From the NCBI RefSeq assembly GCF_902833055.1, contig NZ_CADFEJ010000024.1, forward strand, positions 17,198-81,197: DNA of 64,000 bases, in the 5' to 3' direction. Below the pieces are notes generated by a model. The model was not told the origin of the DNA, made no database searches, and saw nothing but the letters and a program-made list of their open reading frames with translations. Shown piece by piece: positions 59,709 to 64,000 of the stretch (position 1 is its first letter; each line of letters starts with the position of its first letter). The DNA is from Burkholderia territorii. Its GTDB lineage: Bacteria > Pseudomonadota > Gammaproteobacteria > Burkholderiales > Burkholderiaceae. A program made the translations under genes and the position numbers.

Positions 59709-60845
59709 TTATTTCCCGACGCCGCCCGTCACGCCGCCGAGCGTGCCGGTAACCGTCGACACGAGGTTCGTCACCGGCGCGAGCGGGCTCGCCGCACCGG
59801 CACCGGTCGTGCCGCCGAGTGCGCCGGTCAGCGACCCGAGCGGCGTCGAGCCGAGCCCCGACAGCACGCCGCCGAGCGGGCCGGATGCGCTCGAGCCGCT
59901 CGACGGACCGTTCTGCACGGTGGCGACGGAAGCGCCCGCGAGGCTCACGATCATCCCGGGAATCGGCGCGACGCCGTTCGGGCCGTTGTAGTTGACGAGT
60001 CCACCCGCGTTCGTGACGGTATTGCCGAGCGCGCCGACGACCGCCCCCACCGCGCCGACGGCCGGTTGCGACGAAACGGAGCCCATCCGCGAGCCCGTCG
60101 TCGCGAGTGCGGTGCCGACCTGCCCGAGCAAGCCGGCCACCGGCTGACCAAGGCCCGTGGTCGCCCCGATCTGCTGCGTTGCCTGGCCGGCCGTGATGAC
60201 GAGCGGCGTGACGGCCGAACTGAGCGGCTGCGTGACCTGTTGGACGGCGCCCGACGCCAGCGTCGCGCCGACCGTGTTGCCTGCCGCGCCGAGTCCGCCG
60301 GCCACGGTATCGAGCACTGCGCCGACGGGTGTCGTCACCGGCGCGAGCGGCGCCAGCGGCCCCGAGCCGAGCGCGCGGATGGTCTGCGCAAGGCCCTCGA
60401 CCGGATTCGCGGTCGCGCCGACCACTTCGCCGAGGCCGGCGACCGTCGTGCCGACCGGATTGGGCGTCGAACCGGTCTTGCCGAGCCCGTCGCTGAGCGC
60501 ATCGGCCGCGGCGCGCGAAATCGTGCTGATGCTCGAGATCGCGTCGCCCGCGCTGCGCGTCACGGTATTGCCGAGTACCGGCAGCGACATCGCGCTGACG
60601 GTCGAGCCGACGCCGACCGCGAGCGCGCCGGCGGTGCTCACGACGCCGCGCGTGCCGGGTGTGCCGCTGGTGCCCCAGCCCCCGTCCGACGTGTTGCTGC
60701 CGGGCGTGTTGCCGGAGACGGATGTGCCGCTGGTGCTCGCGGCGGCGGCGCTCGCGGGCGCCGCGACGTCGGTGCCGCCGCAGGCGGCCAGCATGCCGGC
60801 GGCGGCGAACAACGCCGCGGACGTGACAATGCGGGTTCGATACAT
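59709..60845 (-). CDS. Low-complexity Gly/Ala/Thr/Val-rich lipoprotein (collagen-like or PE-PGRS-like style)
   Basis: A 378-residue protein with a lipoprotein signal peptide. Lipobox M-L-A-A-C ends at Cys22. After a Ser/Thr/Gly linker the body (about residues 70-378) is built of imperfect repeats of roughly 20-30 residues with the tone V-G-x-x-L-G-x-x-x-x-x-V-T-x-x-V, rich in Gly, Ala, Val, Thr and Leu and almost free of Cys or His. It is annotated in Burkholderia as a collagen-like or hypothetical lipoprotein. GAGGAGACCACC precedes the ATG. A surface or periplasmic structural role is likely; no catalytic motif is visible. Confidence 0.7.
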   Translation of the reverse strand: MYRTRIVTSAALFAAAGMLAACGGTDVAAPASAAAASTSGTSVSGNTPGSNTSDGGWGTSGTPGTRGVVSTAGALAVGVGSTVSAMSLPVLGNTVTRSAGDAISSISTISRAAADALSDGLGKTGSTPNPVGTTVAGLGEVVGATANPVEGLAQTIRALGSGPLAPLAPVTTPVGAVLDTVAGGLGAAGNTVGATLASGAVQQVTQPLSSAVTPLVITAGQATQQIGATTGLGQPVAGLLGQVGTALATTGSRMGSVSSQPAVGAVGAVVGALGNTVTNAGGLVNYNGPNGVAPIPGMIVSLAGASVATVQNGPSSGSSASGPLGGVLSGLGSTPLGSLTGALGGTTGAGAASPLAPVTNLVSTVTGTLGGVTGGVGK

Positions 60846-61186
60846 GGTGGTCTCCTCGCGGTCCGGGCGATGGAATGTTCGATTGAGGACCGGACGAGAA
60901 ACAGCATTTTCCATGCCATTGCCGCCAGGCGAACACGCGTTCCCGCCGCCGCGCCAGCATCCGCGCACCCGCGCGAGCGCGTGCCCCGCGATCGCGATCG
61001 ATACGTTTCGGTCCCCGAGCGGCGCTGTTTTCGTTACATTCGTGCTACGAATGCCTCGATGTTACGTAACGCCGGCCGCGCGGCGCGCCGCTTTCCGCAG
61101 CGCGCCGCCTACCATCCACAGTACGAAGCCAGGCGGCGCTGCATCCGCGCCGCCGGGCTTCGTCCCATCGTCAGGAACCCGCTGCC
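60846..61186. promoter_or_regulatory. Divergent spacer with two palindromes upstream of dhaK
   Basis: This 341-bp spacer contains the inverted repeat CATTCGT-GCT-ACGAATG (61037-61053) and the palindrome GTTACGTAAC (61061-61070), some 115-150 bp before the dhaK ATG. They are probable operators for the truncated kinase gene or the divergent lipoprotein gene. No coding frame is convincing. Confidence 0.45.
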
Positions 61187-61417
61187 ATGAAGAAGCTCGT
61201 GAACCACCCGTCCGACGTCGTGCGCGAAATGCTCGAAGGGATCGCGCGACAGTCGCCGCATGTCGCGATTCTCGGCGATGAGCAGGTGCTCGTGCGCCAG
61301 CCGCTGCCCGAGCCATCGCAGCGCCCCGTCGCGATCCTGTCCGGCGGCGGCAGCGGTCACGAGCCCGCGCACGGCGGCTACGTCGGTGAAGGGATGCTGA
61401 GCGCCGCCGTCTGCGGG
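61187..61417 (+). pseudogene. dhaK: Dihydroxyacetone kinase DhaK, truncated 5' fragment
   Basis: The first 77 codons of a DhaK-type dihydroxyacetone kinase (MKKLVNHPSDVVREMLEGIARQ). The substrate-site region includes I-L-S-G-G-G-S-G-H-E-P-A-H-G-G-Y, typical of DhaK, where a later His binds dihydroxyacetone covalently. After V-C-G the sequence changes to the terminus of an IS256-type element. The expected G-x-V-F-x-S-P segment is missing and no rest of the gene follows within the window. This is a broken gene, cut at about 61417. Confidence 0.9.
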
Positions 61418-61830
61418 GGTGTCAGGATTTCCGCGCTCAAGGCGGGTGGAACAATTACACGGAAGGTCGCACGAACCGATCTGTATAAAGGATAGCGAAC
61501 TGGTTCATGGCCGTCTTCCAGTCATGTGCGGCACTTCCCCAATTCGCGGTGATGTTGCGTAAGGCCAGCCAGATGAGCTTGGTGGCGGCCTCGTCGGTCA
61601 GGAAGTGAACACGGGTCTTGATGATCTTGCGCAGCTGCGAGTTGATATTTTCAATCGCGTTCGTCGTGTAGATGATCTTGCGCACACCCGGAGGGAACGC
61701 AAAGAACGGGATCACGCGATCCCAGGCGTTGCGCGATGCGCTGCTGACGGTCGGGAATCTCTGGCCCCACGAGCCATCAGCAAACATCGAGTTCGGCCTT
61801 AGCGGCCGCGCAACAGCTCTATCCCGCGAA
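61418..61830. mobile_element. IS256-family insertion sequence remnant
   Basis: One end of an IS256-type element abuts the dhaK fragment (terminal region from about 61418). The transposase fragment ends 37 bp inside it. The other end, with most of the transposase, is missing, so the 8-bp target duplication cannot be tested. The right boundary near 61830 is approximate. Confidence 0.75.
61455..61797 (-). pseudogene. IS256-family transposase, C-terminal fragment with frameshift
   Basis: The C-terminal part of an IS256-family (mutator-type) transposase. Y-T-T-N-A-I-E-N-I-N-S-Q-L-R-K contains the Glu of the DDE active site, and I-W-L-A-L-R-N-I-T-A-N-W-G is a family motif. It ends RFVRPSV. Near 61785 the frame shifts: upstream sequence K-A-E-L-D continues in another frame, consistent with a small deletion. 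Further upstream the similarity is lost, so the element is inactive. Confidence 0.9.
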
Positions 61831-62216
61831 TCGCAGTGAAGTGCTTGACGCCGGTGCACCGGCATGGGCAGTGCAACCGTAGGAGACTAGGTCGTGGCAG
61901 TTGCGAAGACGTCATACATCGTCTACACCCAATCCAACCACGTCGACCGAAACCAGGAAGCCTCGACGGCTCGGGATGCACGCCACGCGTACTGGCAGCG
62001 AAAGCGTTGCAGGCCGCTGTAGCCATCGATGCTCCTGTTTTTGCAGGTTGACGACAACGAGTCTACCTCCGTTCATAGTGCAAAAGAGGTGGTTGGCATG
62101 ACGTGAGAGATGCCAACCAGTACTGCACGGTCGTCGACAGCCGCCTATGAGGGAGAAGGGGCATAGCCGAAATTAACAGATCACCGTATGACAACCGAAC
62201 GCATGGCTGTGCGCCA
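61831..62216. other. 386-bp junction region, no gene
   Basis: This lies between the IS remnant and the OmpA-like gene. Base composition is clearly less GC-rich than the rest of the window, and short open frames do not resemble proteins. It contains a terminator (62083-62118). It may hold further mobile-element debris, but no element was recognised. Confidence 0.5.
62083..62118 (-). terminator. Intrinsic terminator of the OmpA-like gene
   Basis: The minus strand has GGTTGGCAT and ATGCCAACC arms (9 bp, 10-base loop) followed by ACCTCTTTTGC. It sits about 100 bp after the OmpA-like stop, so it probably ends the adhesin/OmpA transcript. Confidence 0.6.
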
Positions 62217-62909
62217 CTATTTCGTGTCGATATGGATCTCGACGCGTCTATTCTGCGCACGGCCATCCACCGATGCATTTGACGCGACTGGATCAGACGC
62301 ACCGCGCCCGTCGGAAACGAACGACTGCGCGCTCAGCCCGTTGGCGCGCAGATAGTTCGCAACCGTGTGCGCACGTGCATTCGACAGTGCGAGATTGTGC
62401 GAAGCGCCGCCGGTGGAATCGGTGAAACCGGTGAGCATCACACGTCGAAATTGCGTTCCGCGGTTGGTCTTAATGAAGCTGTCGAGCGCAGCGCGACCCT
62501 GCGGCGTCAGCTGCGAACTGTCGGTGTCGAAGTGCGCATCACCCTGCAACAGTACCTGACTCTGCGGAGTGGGTTGCGACGCGGGCGCAAGCTGCGCCAC
62601 CGGCTGCGGCTTGCCGCACATGAACGTAATCTCGCGCGGATCATTCTTCGGCGCATCGCCGACTACGCGGTCAATCATCTCGAGCGCCGTGAAACCCTGG
62701 TCTTGGCAGAATTTCTCTGCCGCACGCGCGCATGCCTCGGCGCTGCCGAGTATCCCATCGCAGTCCACACGGAACAGATGGTCCGGCTTACCCGGCACGG
62801 ATACTGCCCGAATGTCGTAGGTCAAACCCGAATGAGTCGTACAGGCACCAAACGCCAGTGCAATCGCGCCGATTAACGTCGCGCGCATAAACAGCGATGT
62901 CTTTATCAT
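62217..62909 (-). CDS. OmpA-family lipoprotein with peptidoglycan-binding domain
   Basis: A 230-residue protein. The signal peptide (residues 1-22) ends F-G-A-C23, a plausible lipobox. Residues 30-105 are a Cys-containing domain of unknown role. The C-terminal OmpA domain (about 118-230) holds the peptidoglycan-binding signature N-L-A-L-S-N-A-R-A-H-T-V-A-N-Y-L and N-R-R-V-E-I. It lies 98 bp downstream of the trimeric adhesin gene in the same direction. OmpA-like proteins are often encoded beside trimeric adhesins in Burkholderia and may help anchor or assemble them. Confidence 0.88.
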   Translation of the reverse strand: MIKTSLFMRATLIGAIALAFGACTTHSGLTYDIRAVSVPGKPDHLFRVDCDGILGSAEACARAAEKFCQDQGFTALEMIDRVVGDAPKNDPREITFMCGKPQPVAQLAPASQPTPQSQVLLQGDAHFDTDSSQLTPQGRAALDSFIKTNRGTQFRRVMLTGFTDSTGGASHNLALSNARAHTVANYLRANGLSAQSFVSDGRGASDPVASNASVDGRAQNRRVEIHIDTK

Positions 62910-62980
62910 GATGGAATATCAGCTTGGAGGCTGATGTCAGTAATATGGGTGAGTAAAATGGTCGTTAAGGCATCGCGCTG

Positions 62981-63000
62981 GGCGGGGCTTACGCCCCGCC
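62981..63000. terminator. Hairpin between adhesin and OmpA-like genes
   Basis: GGCGGGGC and GCCCCGCC arms with a short loop lie just after the adhesin stop. There is no T-run, so it may attenuate rather than end transcription into the OmpA-like gene. Confidence 0.4.
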
Positions 63001-63007
63001 TCGTGGA

Positions 63008-64000
63008 TTACCACTGATACGAAGCGCCCATGCCAACAGTGTTGCCACCACTCGACAGGCCCACGCCAGCCTTCAACTTCAGGTTCTGCGTGATCCGGGC
63101 TTCGCCGCCAAACGCCACCGCCTGATAACCCTTGTAGGTCGCGCCACCGATACCGAACGACAGCGTCTTGCCCAGATCGACGCCCGGAATCATAGTCAGC
63201 GCGGTGGCTGCGGCGATACCCGAGTAAGCGGCGCGCGACATATCGCTAATCTGGCCTTGCAAACCGCCCACTGCACGATCGAGTTGCCCCTTGGTCGCTG
63301 CGTCGGACGCGTTGATACCGTCCTTGATGTTGACCAGACGACGGTTGCCGCTGTCGGTCCCGTTACCGAATGAAACTGTACCGGCTTCTGTCGCCACTGA
63401 GCCCTGACCGACTGCGACCGAGTTGCCCGCACCGGCTACGACGCGAGAGCCCTGGCCGATTGCGGTCGATCCTGCCCCCGCTGCCATCGAACCTTGGCCA
63501 TTCGCGGTCGAGCTCACACCCGATGCCGTCGAGCCTTGACCCGTGGTCGTCGAGTTGATGCCTGTGGCATTCGCGCCTTGGCCTGCTGCCGTCGACTTGT
63601 CACCCGATGCCGTCGAACCTTGGCCGTTCGCGGTCGAGCTCGAGCCCGATGCCGTCGAGCCTTGACCCGTGGTCGTCGAGTTGATGCCCGTGGCATTCGC
63701 GCCTTGGCCTGCTGCCGTCGACTTGTCACCCGATGCCGTCGAACCTTGGCCGTTCGCGGTCGAGCTCGCGCCCGATGCCGTCGAGCCCTGGCCGTTCGCG
63801 GTCGAGCTCACACCCGATGCCGTCGAGCCTTGACCCGTGGTCGTCGAGTTGATGCCTGTGGCATTCGCGCCTTGACCTGCTGCCGTCGAGTTGTCACCCG
63901 ATGCCGTCGCGCCCTGGCCATTCGCCGTCGAGCTCGCACCCGATGCCGTCGAGCCTTGACCCGTGGTCGTCGAGTTGATGCCCGTGGCATTCGCGCCTTG
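63008..64000 (-). CDS. Trimeric autotransporter adhesin (YadA/Hep_Hag type), C-terminal part
   Basis: The frame is open to the right edge, so the N-terminus lies outside. The passenger visible here is made of 14-residue repeats of the form S-T-A-N-G-Q-G-S-T-A-S-G-x-x, related to YadA head repeats. The neck has V-N-I-K-D-G-I-N-A-S-D-A-A-T-K-G-Q-L-D, and the last 75 residues form the YadA anchor (beta-strand barrel ending GMGASYQW with a terminal aromatic). Such proteins assemble as trimers in the outer membrane and mediate adhesion, serum resistance or biofilm formation. Its codon use is repetitive and GC content lower than in the catabolic part of the window. Confidence 0.93.
   Translation of the reverse strand, partial: QGANATGINSTTTGQGSTASGASSTANGQGATASGDNSTAAGQGANATGINSTTTGQGSTASGVSSTANGQGSTASGASSTANGQGSTASGDKSTAAGQGANATGINSTTTGQGSTASGSSSTANGQGSTASGDKSTAAGQGANATGINSTTTGQGSTASGVSSTANGQGSMAAGAGSTAIGQGSRVVAGAGNSVAVGQGSVATEAGTVSFGNGTDSGNRRLVNIKDGINASDAATKGQLDRAVGGLQGQISDMSRAAYSGIAAATALTMIPGVDLGKTLSFGIGGATYKGYQAVAFGGEARITQNLKLKAGVGLSSGGNTVGMGASYQW
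63488..64000. repeat. 42-bp repeats in 126-bp higher-order units within the adhesin
   Basis: The passenger is encoded by about 12 copies of a 42-bp unit (14 residues). Three unit types (GQGSTASG, GQGANATG and a third with INSTTT) recur in order, giving 126-bp super-units. The same block begins near 63522, 63648, 63816 and 63942. Spacings are 126, 168 and 126, so one 42-bp unit was inserted in the middle copy. The near-identity of units suggests recent slipped-strand expansion. Confidence 0.88.

Noticed and set aside
63488..64000. Regularly spaced repeats that could suggest a CRISPR array.
   Set aside because: Repeat and spacer are both conserved, the period is 42 bp in frame, and the whole tract is open reading frame of a trimeric adhesin.

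Overview
The window is GC-rich (about two thirds G+C) and reads as a secondary replicon of a Burkholderia, most likely of the Burkholderia cepacia complex. The signs are the OpcP-type porin, many LysR regulators, DUF3138 and FlxA-like proteins, a short H-NS-like protein, LrgAB and a YadA-type trimeric adhesin. Species and replicon are inferred from protein style only. Most of the window is accessory catabolism and transport, without rRNA, tRNA or core housekeeping operons.

Layout. 1-6.5 kb: the 5' part of a class C beta-lactamase gene, an alpha/beta hydrolase, a FlxA-like protein, a 44-residue membrane protein behind a hairpin-rich leader, a small glycosyltransferase-like protein, a pentapeptide-repeat protein and an unlinked PotF-type binding protein. 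6.6-18.7 kb: a tannin/gallate catabolic cluster made of a porin, a secreted tannase-family esterase, a binding-protein-like gene, a CHA aldolase, a LigJ-type hydratase, an aromatic-acid MFS carrier, gallate dioxygenase, a membrane protein, a divergent LysR regulator with two DNA-binding domains, and a DUF1932 oxidoreductase. No recognisable 4-oxalomesaconate tautomerase (GalD/LigU) is present. 18.7-31.5 kb: an MFS/LOG-like pair, H-NS, an RmlD-like reductase, DoxX, an LprI-like secreted protein, a LysR gene divergent from pirin and WrbA, a small secreted protein, LrgAB and a fused ABC exporter.

31.5-43.1 kb: nine tightly spaced minus-strand genes (PotFGHI importer, DUF3138 outer-membrane protein, PuuB-like amine oxidase, cupin, amidase, PuuC-like aldehyde dehydrogenase) with a divergent LuxR-type regulator. 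Together they suggest import and oxidation of putrescine or a related amine. PuuA and PuuD are absent, and an amidase sits where a hydrolase would be needed. 43.1-50.7 kb: two small heat-shock proteins, membrane and hypothetical proteins, a LysR/EamA divergent pair, a LivJ-like binding protein and a small Xre regulator. 50.8-59.6 kb: a 1017-residue FAD/Fe-S dehydrogenase with a divergent LysR, a LysR/LysE pair, and dimethyl sulfone monooxygenase SfnG with a textbook sigma-54 promoter and its enhancer-binding activator SfnR.

59.7-64 kb: a low-complexity lipoprotein, then the first 77 codons of a dihydroxyacetone kinase gene cut off by the remnant of an IS256-family element. Beyond this junction, base composition falls and an OmpA-like lipoprotein lies downstream of a trimeric autotransporter adhesin. 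The adhesin's passenger is built from 14-residue repeats arranged in 126-bp higher-order units, and it runs off the right edge. This looks like the edge of a surface-adhesion island.
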